A DNA stretch of 64,000 nt from positions 1,674,001 through 1,738,000 of the forward strand of contig JAPZLL010000002.1 in NCBI GenBank assembly GCA_036250225.1. The letters run 5' to 3'. The position numbers and the translations under genes were made by a program. Below are positions 50,603 to 62,527 of the stretch, one piece after another. Positions within the stretch are counted from its first letter, which is position 1. Each line of letters begins with the position of its first letter. The notes beneath the pieces were generated by a model. The model did not search any database and was not told the DNA's origin. It worked only from the letters and a program-made list of their open reading frames with translations. The stretch is from Cercophora sp. LCS_1 (taxonomy: Eukaryota; Ascomycota; Sordariomycetes; Sordariales; Lasiosphaeriaceae).

Positions 50603-52316
50603 ATGGGCACTAAACGGTCCTCCCTGCTGCCTCGCAGCCTGGACTGGGAGAGAATCGGTGACAAGTTCACCAACACCGTCGTCAACACATGGCATCTGGG
50701 CTTCACCGGTTTCGGTGGACCACCAGTCCATTTCAAGATTGTACGGCTTGTCCCTCACCCAAACCTCTGCCGGAATCTTTCCCTAGACCGACCACGAGGC
50801 TGACTTATGTTTTTTCTTCCAAAAAAAAACAGTTTCACGACAAGTTCGTTCTGAAGCTCAAATGGATCGACGAGCAGGTGGTAAGTATCCTCGCCGACCA
50901 CGAAGACACCCGCCAACGGGAAACTAACCCAATGCCCACCAGTACCAAGAGCTCTTCAGCGTCTGCCAGGCCTTCTCCGGCCCAGGCAGCACCAAGATGC
51001 TCTACTGCATCAACCTAATCCACGACGGCTTCCTCCCCGCCCTCCTGGGCTTCCTCATCTGGTCCCTCCCCGGCGCCCTGGGGATGCTGGGCCTGGCAAT
51101 CGGTGTCTCCAACATTGGCGAATCCCTCCCCGGCCCCGTCTACGCCCTTCTCTCCGGTCTCAACGCAGCAACAGTCGGCATTATTGCCCTCGCCGCAGTC
51201 CAGCTCGCCCAAAAGGCCATCACCGATAAGTTGACGCGCGTGCTCGTCTTCCTTGGCGCAGCGGCTGGGTTGCTGTACAACGCGCTGTGGTACTTTCCGT
51301 TGCTTATGCTCATCGCTGGGATCATTGCCATCGTTCACGATTTCAGGTGGTTACACCCGTTCGTCAAGAAGACTGCGGCTATTCCTTCTTTGCTACGTGA
51401 TAGGATCACGGGGAGGAAAAAGGCGGAGGAGGAGGAGGACCCCACACCGGCTGTTGAGCTTGCTGAACGGAGGGAGGATAATACGATCCCTGACGCCAAA
51501 GCTGCTTCGACTGATAACGCTGGTCAATCACAACCTGCTGAGGAGGAACAAGAAGAGAGGGTGGTGCCGGAATCGCATCGTCTTTCGTCCATGACGTGGC
51601 CGTTTGGTTTGGGACTCATCATCGTCTTTTTGGTCACCTTTGTGGTTGTCCTCGTTTTGCGTGGCGTTTTGCCTTCGCCACCGTTGCTGTATCGGCTTTT
51701 TGCGAATATGTACCTGGCTGGCACTATTATTTTTGGGGGTGGACCTGTTGTGATCCCCCTTCTTCGCGGTACGTTTTCTCCTCCTTCTCATGGCATGGGT
51801 TGGTAAGCTGATTTTGAAACAGAATATGTCGTTGCTGAAGGATGGGTGTCCCCCAGGGATTTCCTCATTGGGCTTGCGTTGATCCAGGGGTTCCCGGGGC
51901 CCAATTTCAACTTTGCGGTTTATCTGGGTGCGCTCACGGCTGTGGGTGGCGGGTATCATATCGCTGCTGGTGCTGTGTTGGGCTATCTGGGTATGTTTGC
52001 GCCTGGACTGGTTACGGTACATGGCACCATAGGCATCTGGAGCTCGATTCGCGGGTGGCGGTGGGTGAGGAGTGCCTTGAGGGGTGTGAATGCTGCGGCC
52101 GTTGGGCTGATTTATACGGCTGTGTATCGGCTGTGGCAGATCGGTTGGATTGATGAAGGGTTCGAGAATGGAACGAGTTTGGCGGATGACCCGTGGTGGG
52201 TTGTTGTCACGGCGACGAGCTACGTTGGTGGCTGTTGGTTTGGGGTGCAGCCTTGGGTTGCTTGTTTGATCGGGGCTGCATTGGGGCTGGTGAGGTATGG
52301 TGTTGTTCAGGCTTAA
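50603..52316 (+). CDS. CHR-family chromate-type ion transporter
   Basis: Four exons (50603-50740, 50833-50880, 50943-51768, 51823-52316) encode 501 residues. Two homologous halves each carry the family signature. The first has LGFTGFGGPPVHF then QAFSGPGSTKMLY, with membrane helices through about residue 240. The second has TIIFGGGPVVIPLL, then LALIQGFPGPNFNFAVYLGA. A charged cytosolic linker separates them (about residues 225-275). This is the long two-domain form of the CHR superfamily, which exports chromate by proton exchange in bacteria and was studied in Neurospora as a chromate/sulfate transporter. Whether it imports or exports here is not decided by sequence. Introns are short, and one ends in a run of nine A before CAG. 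Confidence 0.9.
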
Positions 52317-52451
52317 GTAAAATGGGGAGCCTAGGAAGTGTTGGTGATCGCGAAGGAAAGGTCCGGGGGGTCTAGGTGCAGAGTGTAATTGGTGTTATTG
52401 GTGGGGAGTGATGCAGTTTGATGCGTCTAGTTGGGGTATTTAATACACAAA

Positions 52452-53498
52452 TCAGGCTTTCTTTTCACTTCGCCGCTTGATGCAGGCGTCGAGCTCCTTC
52501 CATACCCAGCCGTTCTTGATGGTCCCCTCGTTCTTCTCCTGAATGTTAAAGTCCCTCACGGCTCTAAAATGCCACCACTTCCTCTCCTTGTTGATGGCCG
52601 TCACGTCGCGCGTGTAATTGACCATGCCAAACCTTTTGTTCGTTGGTCGGAGGTCACCCACGGTCATGGTGTTGTTCCGCGGCTTGCCAATTAGGCTCAT
52701 GGTAACCACATCCAGTTTTGTCGACGGCGGTGCGCTGGCAGCAAACCGTTTGAGCATCTCAGTGGAGCCACGGGCAAATGGAGGGACGTGAAGGTGTACC
52801 GCCGAGACAAAAGGAGACGCGCTATACCCCACATAGAGCAGTGGGATAACACCACAGGCAATGACTGACGTGACAGTGAGTATGAGAAAGTTCGTGAGGG
52901 ATAGGTAGACTTACTTCCTGCAGTTTCGTACACCGAATGATCGTCTGACTGTATGTAGGCCGGAGCGGCGAGAAAGTTGAAGAAGATGAAGACAAAAATG
53001 GTGGTGAGCTTGAGCATGGCCAGGAACGTCATTTCTGTCTCAAGTCAACCCATGCCCACACCACTGGGGAGGGGGGGGGGGGTAGTACATACTCCCTGTG
53101 CCGGAATGATATATCAGAACCTTTTCTGGATATGCTATCCCTTATGTTAGTGACTCTCTGTGATCCGCGGCCAACCTTGCCTGCCACTCACCCAGTCTCT
53201 GAAGTCGACCTGTTTTTGATGCCGAGGCTGCGTCAGGCTTCGCGGGCTGTGTTGGCTTTGCAGACGTAGATGCCGGCCTCTCAAGAGTCTGGCCACAATT
53301 TTGCCTCCACAAAAGACGCCAATTGACCCTTTGCCGTGGTTGGCATGCTGGCGTTGTCAGTGAGCGGGTGCATCGTAATTCGGGATGAGGGCGTGTCGCA
53401 AAGCTCCTCGCTAGACGCGCTGTTGCCGACTGAAACTGGGGGCTGCTTAGACTGCCACACCGAGGCAGAATGCCTATTAATCTTATTGCAATCGCCAT
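52452..53498 (-). CDS. mitochondrial two-span membrane protein, TMEM70-like
   Basis: Four exons (53192-53498, 53093-53140, 52915-53034, 52452-52864) give 295 residues. The first 100 residues are rich in Arg, Ser, Ala and Thr with almost no acidic residues (MAIAIRLIGILPRCGSLSSP), a typical mitochondrial presequence. Splicing yields IAYPEKVLIYHSGTGKMTFL, then the hydrophobic hairpin (LKLTTIFVFIFFNFLAAPAY and ACGVIPLLYVGYSASPFVSA). The matrix-like C-terminal domain contains PPSTKLDVVTMSLIGKPRNN and DLRPTNKRFGMVNY. This layout is that of the TMEM70/TMEM186/TMEM223 group, assembly factors of respiratory complexes in the inner membrane. Assignment to one member is not possible. The small exon 2 (48 bases) and the frame closure over three introns make the model convincing. 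Confidence 0.75.
53071..53082. repeat. poly-G run in an intron of the TMEM70-like gene
   Basis: Twelve G on the plus strand, preceded by GGGGA. On the coding strand this is a C-run just after the intron donor (intron 53035-53092), so length changes here would not alter the protein. Confidence 0.9.
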
Positions 53499-54095
53499 CG
53501 TATTTTTTGTGTCATGGTTTGGCTTGATTTGAGATGATGCTCGACCGCGATGCCGCTGTGCGATATGGCAATGGAAACTGAACACTGTGTGGCCCGAGCT
53601 TTGCTCAGATTTGCAGCGAACACCGACCAACGGTCAATGTCTCAACAATTCACGGTAGTGATGGTCGTATTTCGAGGCCGACAACGGCGGGTACCTATGG
53701 CAATAAGCCAGGAAACTCAGCATGCAGCTGGTCCCAGCAGAGAGGGGGACAGTGACACAAATGACCATATCAACACATCACACAGGCAACCTCAGTCATT
53801 GATCTGGACAAGACACCAAGTTACGAAAGTCACCATTTGGTAACATCTTACACATGCTAAACAGATAAATCATGGGCTAAATGGCCCGTAACCGCTGCAA
53901 CCAGGCGCCACGCCTTGATGCGGCGTTCATACAAGAAGCCGGCCGCCAACATTCCGGCAAAAGCTTACGCACGTGACAAAACAACCCAAGGATTCCACCC
54001 CCATCAGCTCAACCCAACGCCGGCCATGTTTCCCTCCCACGTCCCAAAACTACTGTCCCGTGCCTGGTAACTCAAGCCGACAACATCACAGACCG
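53499..54095. other. intergenic, no gene seen
   Basis: About 600 bases between the TMEM70-like start and the end of Sin3, holding the promoter of the former and the 3' flank of the latter. No motif recognised. Confidence 0.5.
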
Positions 54096-57000
54096 CTAGT
54101 CTGTCATCTTGGCGTCACCAGTCTCCCTGCCGCCCTGCCGCTCCTCGCCGGGAGACGACAACTCCCCCTCTTTGAACCGCTGGAAGTCGTCCTTGATCTT
54201 CTGCACCTCCTCGTGGCTGAGGCCCTTCATCCACGAGTTGTTGGTGATGATCCTGTCCTTGAGCCGATCGCTCCGCAGCTCCGTCTGGAACACCTGCTTG
54301 TCGTCGTGGAACTTGCGGTCCTCCTGCGAATCAAACGACTGCCGGTTGTACAAGAAGCAGTCCGACGTCTCCTTTTCAAACACCATCTTGTACGAGTTCA
54401 GGCAGATCCTAACCACCAGGCCCTCTTGCACGTGGATGGGCTTGTGCGCATCGCCGTCGTCCGACGACTCCTTGACGTCTGACGGGAGGTTGCGCTCCAG
54501 AAGCGGCTTCTGCAGCCGTGACCGAACAATGCCTTCCGTGTGCTCTACCCGCATGTACGACGAGATGTAGTACTGCCACTGCTGGATGCGCTCCATCTCG
54601 TCCATGTAAAATGTCGTCTCATCCTTCTGAAGCCATCGCACTGTCGCTTCCTGCTTGGATGGGTGCTTTGGCCACGTTAGCAACACTGGACTGCTCCCCG
54701 AACTGCGGGAACTTACCCAGCAAATCACAAACATCTCTCCGTCCTTGATACACTTCTCGGCGAACTTGCGCGCGCTAATCTCGTTCTGGAAGCTGGTTTC
54801 ATCATGCTGTCGAGTCTCGAGATACGCCTTGACCAGCTCCTTTGTCTTCTCGCCCTTAGCGTCAGGGTTGTTGCAGGCCAAGCCGACACGGCAGAGTGTC
54901 TTCAACAAGTCTTGGATCGTGTACAGAGTCCAACCCTTCTTGAGGTAGAAGTGACGAAGGATATCTTGGTAGCGGCTCTCATCCACTTCGCCCGTGATAA
55001 AATCTTCAATCAGGGTGACTGTGCTGGTCCAAAACGTCGACGGATCTTCGTTTTCAAAGTATTGGACATCCTCATGCACAAGACCGAGAATCTTGGCTGG
55101 CTTCTCGGCTTTCTGGCGGCGAAGCTCCTCTGTAACGCTGGCTGAGCTGTTCTTGACGTCCTGAAGGCGCTTGTACAGTGTCTGGAACACCGTGAAGAAT
55201 ATATAAATATTCTGGTTGCAGTAGAAATTGTACCAGGATCGTGGGAATGGTGCATCCGCCTTGAGCTCGCCGTCCACACCAAGCAGCTCAACATCCCTGC
55301 CGTCCTTGTTCTTCTCAACAATGGTCGGGCCGGGGACTGCCGGTAGCCAGCGGTTGTTTGAGACAACCGGAACAGTCGCCTCCTCTGGCGCGTCAGGCAT
55401 GTCTTCCTCATTAGCAGACCCAACGTCTGGCGTCGTCTCTTTGCTGCCGGATGCTGCGCTGTCTTCTTTCTGCGTGCGCGTCCGGCTACCGTTCCGACCG
55501 GGATCAAGCACACCTCGAAGAAGGTCGGACTTCTTGCCATTGCGGCGGGTGCGACCGTTCGTAAGCTCGGCGGGTGTTTGATCGTCCTCGTCCTCCTCCC
55601 CGGAATCCTCATCAACATCTGCCAGCCGATCAACAACCGCATCGTCGGAGATGTCGAAGAACTGCGGGATGAAAGTTCGGAAAAACTCCAGGATTCGTCG
55701 GCGCTCCTGTGCATTATGCTGACCACCGACATGAGCATATATCACCATAAATCGCAGGAGGTCGAGGAGAAGCTCCTGGTCCTGGAAGGTATAGAGGAAC
55801 TGATACCGCGGAGTCTTGCTCTTGGACATGCGCAGACGGCGCTGTTCCTCATACTTGGTCTTGATGACATCGACGAGGTGCTTGGCCGAGAGATTTCGTT
55901 TGTCGTTCGTCTTGACCTGAATGCCCATGTGATCCAAACTCTTCAGATGCATGGTCTCAGTCTGGCTCTGCCAGACTTTCTCCCACTCGCGCTGAGTAAA
56001 CCGCCATTCTTCATCCTTTTGCTTCAGACGTGCCATAACTATTGGGACGACAGCGAATGGATTCTTGAACATCTCGTTGGCAACTTCCCAGCCCTTTTCG
56101 GCTCCATAGATCTTCTTCAGAACACGCTTGTAGATTGACGTGCTTTGCCCTCCAAGTCCGGCGGGCATCTTGAACGAAGCTCGTTCGGCAGGTGACAGGG
56201 TAAGCATCTGCTGCGCGATCGGCTCGAGTAGCTGGATGCACTTCTGATTTGCCTCGATGTAAAAGTCGTAGTCGTGGCGCTCTTCCTCGATTCTATGGAG
56301 GCCTTCCTCATAGCCGTTCTTCCTATGTGCGACAAACCCAGAATCTTCGGATGCCCAGGTTGGGTGCGACGCCCATTCATCGTTGAGGACCGAGCTGCAC
56401 AACTCGTCACGACCACTGCACGGCTTCAGGCGCTCCTATACGAATTGTCAGCCTCGTTCTGTATCTATCGTCCGGTTTAGGAGTGTCAGAAGAGCGGGTC
56501 ACTTACGCGCTTGGGAAGTAGGCGATAACTAGGACCAAACCCGCGACAGTTGCTGAGAGAGACTCGCCCAGTCGGTGGTTCGGGTCGGTTCTCGATGGCT
56601 GGCTCTTCCTCAACCTTGCTGTTCAACATCGCCGTCAGGGTGCTGATGAGCTCGTAATTCCCACCCATAAATTGGTTGGCTTTGTACAGCAGAACATCCT
56701 TGGTGATCAGCTCCAGGTTCCACATGTTGATGAGCTTTAAAAACTCTGTCATCGCAGTGCGGTTGCCGATGTGCTTCTTGACTCTATCGAAGAAGGCGAT
56801 GTCGTCCTGCATGGAAACAGCGAGCGGGATTGGGGCAAGTGGCTCCGGCATGATGGGTGTCAATGTGGGCTCGACATAAACGCCATCGTTCGGACCACTG
56901 GGCTTGTGAGATAGCTTTGCGCGTTTGTTGCCAGACGCTGTTGGGATTGTCCCCCGAACCGCCGAGATCTGCACTTGTTCTGCCACCGAGGGAGTGTTGG

Positions 57001-58994
57001 CTGCGAGAGAGCTCTTGTCTGGACGAGGGCGCTTCTTCGTCTCTTTGCTGGCGCTGGGAGGTGGCGCAAAGTTGCCTACGGGGGGCATCTTGGGGCCATC
57101 GCGTGCAGGATGCGTCTGCTGCGGTGTAGGGGTTGTGACAGCCATCATCGCGTTGTCTTCGGGGCGCGGCCCGCCAGACCGAGTCTGGGCGGCCGACTCG
57201 GGAAGAAACTGCTTGAAGTCCTCGAGGAGATCTGGCGCAGAGTGGAACAGGGTTGTGACTTGGGAATAGACGTCCTGAATGGGCTTTTGTTCTCGTTGGT
57301 ATGTCTGGAGGATCTCGAGGAATTGTTTGTAGATCTCGGGGCGGTCCTGGAAGCGATTCTAGGATGCAAGCGTTAGCGGATGTGGTGGAGAAGAGAGGCC
57401 GTTAAGGTTGGAGCCTATGGTGAACAGAAGTGGAAGAGGTGAAGCTGGAAATTCGGGATACCCGTCTCCACCAAATTTTGCGCGGCCCCATACTCGAAGG
57501 CGGCTGTTTCAGGTAGAAAATTTTAGAGGCAAAGAAAAACATGCAAGTCCTTACCTTTATCTTATTCACATAGCTGATAGCGTGGTTGAACTCGACAGGT
57601 CCTCGTTTTTCCATGTTGGCTTGCTGTGCTGCGTTACCGTTTGCTGGTGTAGGCCCGGACGATGGAGTTGGCGTGTGGGCGTTTCGTGGCGCCGGTACAT
57701 GATTCGCGCCAGACCCATTTTGCGCCGTTGGAACCGCTCGTTGTTGCACTGGGCTAGTGCCTTCGAAAGATGCGCTCTGGCTCGATCCCGGAAACGCCGC
57801 CGGTCCATTTTGCGCCGGCATGCTGAACGCTGCCTCTGGACTCTCCACACTGTGCTGCACGGGCGGTTGCCAGTTGTTTGGCCGCGGTCCCAGGTACGAT
57901 TGCTGCCCAGGACCAGATGCTGCAGGAATAGCCTCAATCTGGGCAGGTCTACTTGCGCCAATCGAGTGAATCGTTGAGCCCGAAGGTGTTGTCACTCGAA
58001 TGCTGTTGGGGTTGTTCTCAAGTCCGCACTCGATTCGATAGCCGGGTGGTAGAAAAGTATTGAAGCCTTGAATAAGGTTAGGATGTCCTGCAAAAAGCTC
58101 CGACACTCTGCTGATGACACCGGGCGTATCGATTCTGTAACCTTATTAGCGTCTCGGGTGTTTCCCCGTCAGCCGTACAGGAACCATACGTTTGACTCTT
58201 GAAATCCTTCATGATATCAAGAAACTTGTTGTATACGTCCGGTTGCTCGTGAAATTGGACCTTAACCTGATCAAGATAAGAGAGTGCGTCCTAAAGAGAG
58301 ATATCATCATTAGTTCCACGCAAGTTCAAACAAGACCCCGAAACTATCGGCTTACATTGAGAATGGGTTGCTGACCCTGCGACATGCCGCCGGGCCCAGG
58401 GGCCATGGGCTGCGCCGGGCCCATCGCCGAAACAATGGGCATCTGCTGCAAAGTACGTCCGCCTTCATGGGCAATTCCCCGGCCATTTTCTTGCTGCAGC
58501 GGACCACCAAATATGGATCCCGGGCCTCCCGAGGAGCTGCTCGTGTTATTTGGGCCTCCCGGGCCATGAGGATGCGGCGCGAAAATCGGGTGTTGCGATG
58601 ACGACGGCGCTCCGGGGCCGCTATGCTGGGCTGGTCGGCCAGACTCACTGTGAATCGGAGGACCGTAGCCCGAGGCCGGCCCCGATGGCGCGCCAATGGG
58701 GATAGATGGGGCGGGCCCACCGTGGTTAGCCAGAAGACCGCCGGGACTGTGGATGGTGGTCGAGATTCGCGATGCGACAGGCTGATGGATGGGAAGTGAG
58801 CCAGCACTACTGTGATGCGGGGCGCTGGGCGGGAAGTTCTCGCGATGCTGTCGCTCAGCATCGTCGCGTTCGCGTTCGCGCTCTCGCCTCATCATATCTT
58901 CCTGCTGGAGGATGCGATTTCGTTGCTCCTCCATTTCGCGTTCTCGCTCGCGGTCGCGGTCAAAACCGCCGGCATGAAGCGGTTGGGGGTTCAT
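54096..58994 (-). CDS. SIN3: transcriptional co-repressor Sin3
   Basis: Six exons (58356-58994, 58190-58290, 57555-58134, 56507-57358, 54717-56435, 54096-54665) encode 1486 residues, the usual fungal size. The N-terminus has a charged RERERE helix and a Gly/Pro-rich stretch. PAH1 lies at about 213-290 ([20 protein letters not shown]...[11 protein letters not shown]), PAH2 at about 420-495 ([20 protein letters not shown]) and PAH3 at about 626-690 ([20 protein letters not shown]). The histone-deacetylase interaction domain follows ([34 protein letters not shown]) and then the Sin3 C-terminal region. Known role: the scaffold of the Rpd3 histone deacetylase complexes in the nucleus. All introns are GT-AG, and splice joins rebuild both PAH1 and PAH2. 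An extra non-coding 5' exon is possible. Confidence 0.95.
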
Positions 58995-60071
58995 GGCGGG
59001 AATCTTCGTGTGGCCTCTTCTACGAACAGATACGTCAGTATCACGTCGGGTATATTCAATCTAGACGAAAGGCCAAGTGGACTCCGGGTGTAGAAGTTGG
59101 GACAGTTGTCGGCGCCGAGGGTGGTTAGAGGAAGGTCCAACGAGCTCAGGGGCAACGCGCGACGAATCCGAAGCTGAAGACAAATTGAGAAGCTGGGCTT
59201 ACAGCTGCGACTGGTGTCATGCGGCCTGTCCTCGGCCATCAAAGTGGGTCCCGGTCTTGCGATGCCTTTGTAGATGTTTTTTCCCGGTCAGTACGTCGAA
59301 AGAAGGTTCTGCGATTGTTGGATGGGGGAGGTCATGTCGCTTTGAGCGTTCGTGTGTGATGCGGACACAGGATGGGAGAGGGATCAAGGGCAAGATCTCT
59401 TTCCGACCAGCCTCCGATAGCGATAAGCGGCAAAATTTCGGCTGCACGATCCCTGTCAGACGTGCCTGACCGCGAGCTCTTGCCAATCTTTCGTCACGAA
59501 TTTGAAAGCAGATCGTTTCGTCGAAGGCCGTTGTCGGGCTTTCACAGCAAAACCCAACGTAGAGTTACAGGTTTATGAACCTCAAAGGCATTGCAGAGAT
59601 ATATTGTGTCCCAAGTCATTGGGTCATTGGGTCATTGGGATAGAATTAAACCTCCATAGTCCCCTAACCCCACCCGGGAAGCTGGCAGCTCCTCGGCATT
59701 CCACAAAGCTCAGGCCAGAGCTCCGATCTCGTCACTCATCGCAACCTAACGTAATAAATCCCGGAAGAAATTCTACAACGAAGATTCACCCACAGAGTAT
59801 ATCCAACTTTGTGGCACCTGAGTTCATACAATCATCAAATTAAAACAAACCAATAAGATCCTCTTAACTCCACTCGCAAACCCAACCCACCAAGTCCTTG
59901 ACAAAATAAACAGCACACACAAAAAAGTCGAAGGGATATTCATCCACCGAGGAGGAGTGAACCCAATATTCGAATGCATTTTTCTGTCGCCCACTTGCCC
60001 ACCAAATCATCCTAGATGTCATAACTCATCAAGCAATGGTGGGCATCTTTGTTGAGCGGGATAATCCATCC
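58995..60071. other. intergenic, promoter of Sin3
   Basis: About 1.1 kb with no gene I can support. It includes three direct TCATTGGG copies (59616-59639) and an AT-rich, A-rich stretch (59740-59960). Confidence 0.5.
59616..59639. repeat. 8-base direct repeat, three exact copies
   Basis: Three exact head-to-tail TCATTGGG units about 620 bases upstream of the Sin3 ATG. Each contains the reverse complement of CCAAT-like CCAATGA, so CCAAT-binding factor sites are conceivable. Confidence 0.85.
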
Positions 60072-60867
60072 TCAGGCATAGTTCCGAACATCCTTGAGGA
60101 TCCACTGGCATCGCAAATATGTCAGTAATGTTGAGCTTTATAAAGGGCCTTGACGATAGAAACATACCACTTGACCGTTGGAAACAGTGCTCGCGACACT
60201 GACAACCTCGATACCGCCTGGTTGTATCTAACAAACTTGTCAGCTATGCAATCCGCAAGTGAAGGTTGCTAGCAACGTCACTTACAACTCGTCTCCCATT
60301 CTTTTCCTCCCACCATATCGTCTGGTCGTCTCCAATAGCCTTGGCATTCTTGCCTTCAGGCCACGGACTCAGGGGCACCATGTGCGCTTCAACAAACCGC
60401 CTAAGATTTCGATGTGCCCTCTCGTGGCCGTCGCCGCCTTCATATGCGTTTGGCCCAAGGGCACCATAGTCGCGGGGGTCTTCCCACGGTTTTCGCGGTA
60501 GCGCTTCGATGGCTGAGTTGAGCGGGGCGAGAACGGTCGTATTATGGGCCGAGTCGTCGAGGCGTTGTGAAGCAGACTCGATGTCTCTCACAAAGCCAGC
60601 AAAGAGGTTGATACTTCGATCACGGCCCATGACATCTGACAGCATGACATCGCCGTCACCGGGGCCAGTGGGCGGGCTGTCGGTCGAGGGATCGGAGGGC
60701 GGTAAGGCCGGCCCAGGTCCTGCTGGATCCATCAGGGGCAGTTGGTCGCGATCGAGCGGCGGTAAATGTGGTGATACTGGCCGGTGATGGCCTCGAATGA
60801 GGGGTAAAACCAGCTGCGACGAGACTGCGGCACTCAGTACGGCGATGGAAAATATCGTAGATCGCAT
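60072..60867 (-). CDS. secreted fasciclin (FAS1) domain protein
   Basis: Three exons (60286-60867, 60168-60227, 60072-60104) give 224 residues. A signal peptide (MRSTIFSIAVLSAAVSSQLV) is followed by a Pro/Asp-rich spacer and one FAS1 domain: SINLFAGFVRDIESASQRLD, HNTTVLAPLNSAIEALPRKP with the NxxxTVLAPLNSA H-box-like motif, then the second box HRNLRRFVEAHMVPL. The C-terminus is VIQPGGIEVVSVASTVSNGQ followed by VWILKDVRNYA. No GPI signal or ER retrieval motif is visible. Single-FAS1 secreted proteins of this type, about 220-450 residues, occur widely in fungi and are linked to adhesion or vacuolar/surface functions. The substrate here is unknown. The last exon is only ten codons plus stop. Confidence 0.86.
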
Positions 60868-62527
60868 ATTGACTTTCTTAGAAAATGCTCACAACTACTC
60901 AGAGCAGCTTATTTCGGCCACTCTTCCCAGAATCAAAATTAGGTGCGCATTCCCTTCGGACGGGACATCCGGGTCGGCCATTCCGGGCGATCACGCTGAG
61001 CGGGCATGGTGGTGACGTATAGACGTCATATGACGTGGCACCTGACCTGCGAGTTTAAGAGCCAATTGATGAGACTTCCCGTCCTGCTGAACAACGCAGA
61101 AAACGATATCCGGACGGCAGACAGATTCGGCGTCAGCCCCGCCGGTTGCCTACCCAGCTCAAGTGTACGGATCCGTAGAATTCCAACTTTTGGTTTCGTT
61201 TTCGGTCTTGAAATCCGGCAAGAGGATGCCATTGAACGAGTGCAACAACGTAAAGGGGAGTCGACCATCGACTGGGGGTGAGGAAGGGCTTAAAGAGCAA
61301 AGACGGCGCAGATGCAAAGCTGGAGACATCGTTGCGAACGAGTATGGTCGATACCAAAACAGCGAATAATCACATGCAAAACCCCTGGGGTGTCAAAACA
61401 GTTGCGTTCTCAAGCATTCGGAGGTTCTTCAAAGTCTACCTCCATCATCTGACGGCCCCAAGCCGATGCTTCTCGGGGCACGGCGGAGCCTCGAAGGTAG
61501 CGACGGCGCCCGGTCCATGCAGGATGGACCGGGGAGCGTATGGGGAAACAAGGCGCGCCGGAGCTAGCTTGTACCCTGAATAAACTCGAGCCGACACTCT
61601 TGCGCGGTGATGGTTCATGGACGGAGAGTGTTGGCGACACTGAAATTGAAACGGGTCCCGTCTGGATGCCAGGTGCGGGAGCAACTGGATTCACATGCAA
61701 AACAGGCGCGCATGCCCGCGTCTTTCTGGGGCGTGGGGAAGCGGCTCGTGACTGCGTGTGGGGAAACCTGGGCGAATGGGGCGCAATGGGGAAGGGGCAA
61801 CACTGGACAGGCATCATCGCGGTCGTTACATCTCCTGACGCCGAGAGGAGGAACGCGAAGCAACCATCAACACCCATCGCATCTTTTGCAAGAAAGGAGG
61901 CTCGCCCGAAATGTGCCATTGGGCTAATTGGGAAACTGGAGACTCTGCTGCCAACCCCACCTGTGTGAAAGCCGAGTTGTTTCCACGTCCTGCATCAAAC
62001 GCCGCTGGATCCTGGATCCCGTCGCTGGGCCGCTGTGGCAAGCCTCGGTACAATTGCCGACCGACTTCCAGCGCCTCTCACACTGCCCTCGGCCACGGAC
62101 AAAGCACGCGGAGTAGTGTAGAGCTTTGATAGAAGTATAAGGCGCGGCTTGTCTCTTCCCCAGTCCCCGTCCTTGACCTCTCATCCATCATTCCCCAACT
62201 TTTGTGTTGATTGAGACCGGTTGTCGTTCAAGATCGAATCGTAGGTTAACAACTCCCGCTGGGCGCTGGGGGTGGCCCCACGTTCCTGACGTGCAGCACT
62301 AACAGAGTCTCCCAGCAGCGCAAACCCCTGTCGTCCGCTTGACCTCGGCTCACGAATCAGCGTGTCAGCAATTCCAACACCAGACCGGCCGTTTCTAGTT
62401 CGGAGGGAGCAACCCACCGCGGCCAAATAACTACTGCGCATTCCTCGCCGTCGCACATTTCGCCCTTTCCCTCCTCTCTTCTCGTCTTGTCATCGTCCTT
62501 TTCCCTCTACATCACACATCAGTCACA
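60868..62527. other. long intergenic region, promoter of fumarate reductase
   Basis: About 1.66 kb without a supported gene. The frames at 61410-61968 are low-complexity and mirror each other on the two strands. The 80 bases before the next ATG are strongly pyrimidine-rich with TTTCCCTC-type blocks, typical of a fungal core promoter and leader. Confidence 0.5.
62448..62527 (+). promoter_or_regulatory. pyrimidine-rich leader before fumarate reductase
   Basis: CT-rich block followed by CATCACACATCAGTCACA directly before the ATG. CT-rich tracts near the transcription start mark many highly expressed fungal genes. Confidence 0.45.

Noticed and set aside
61410..61968. overlapping long frames on both strands
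   Set aside because: They mirror each other in GC-rich sequence with low-complexity products, typical of chance frames.
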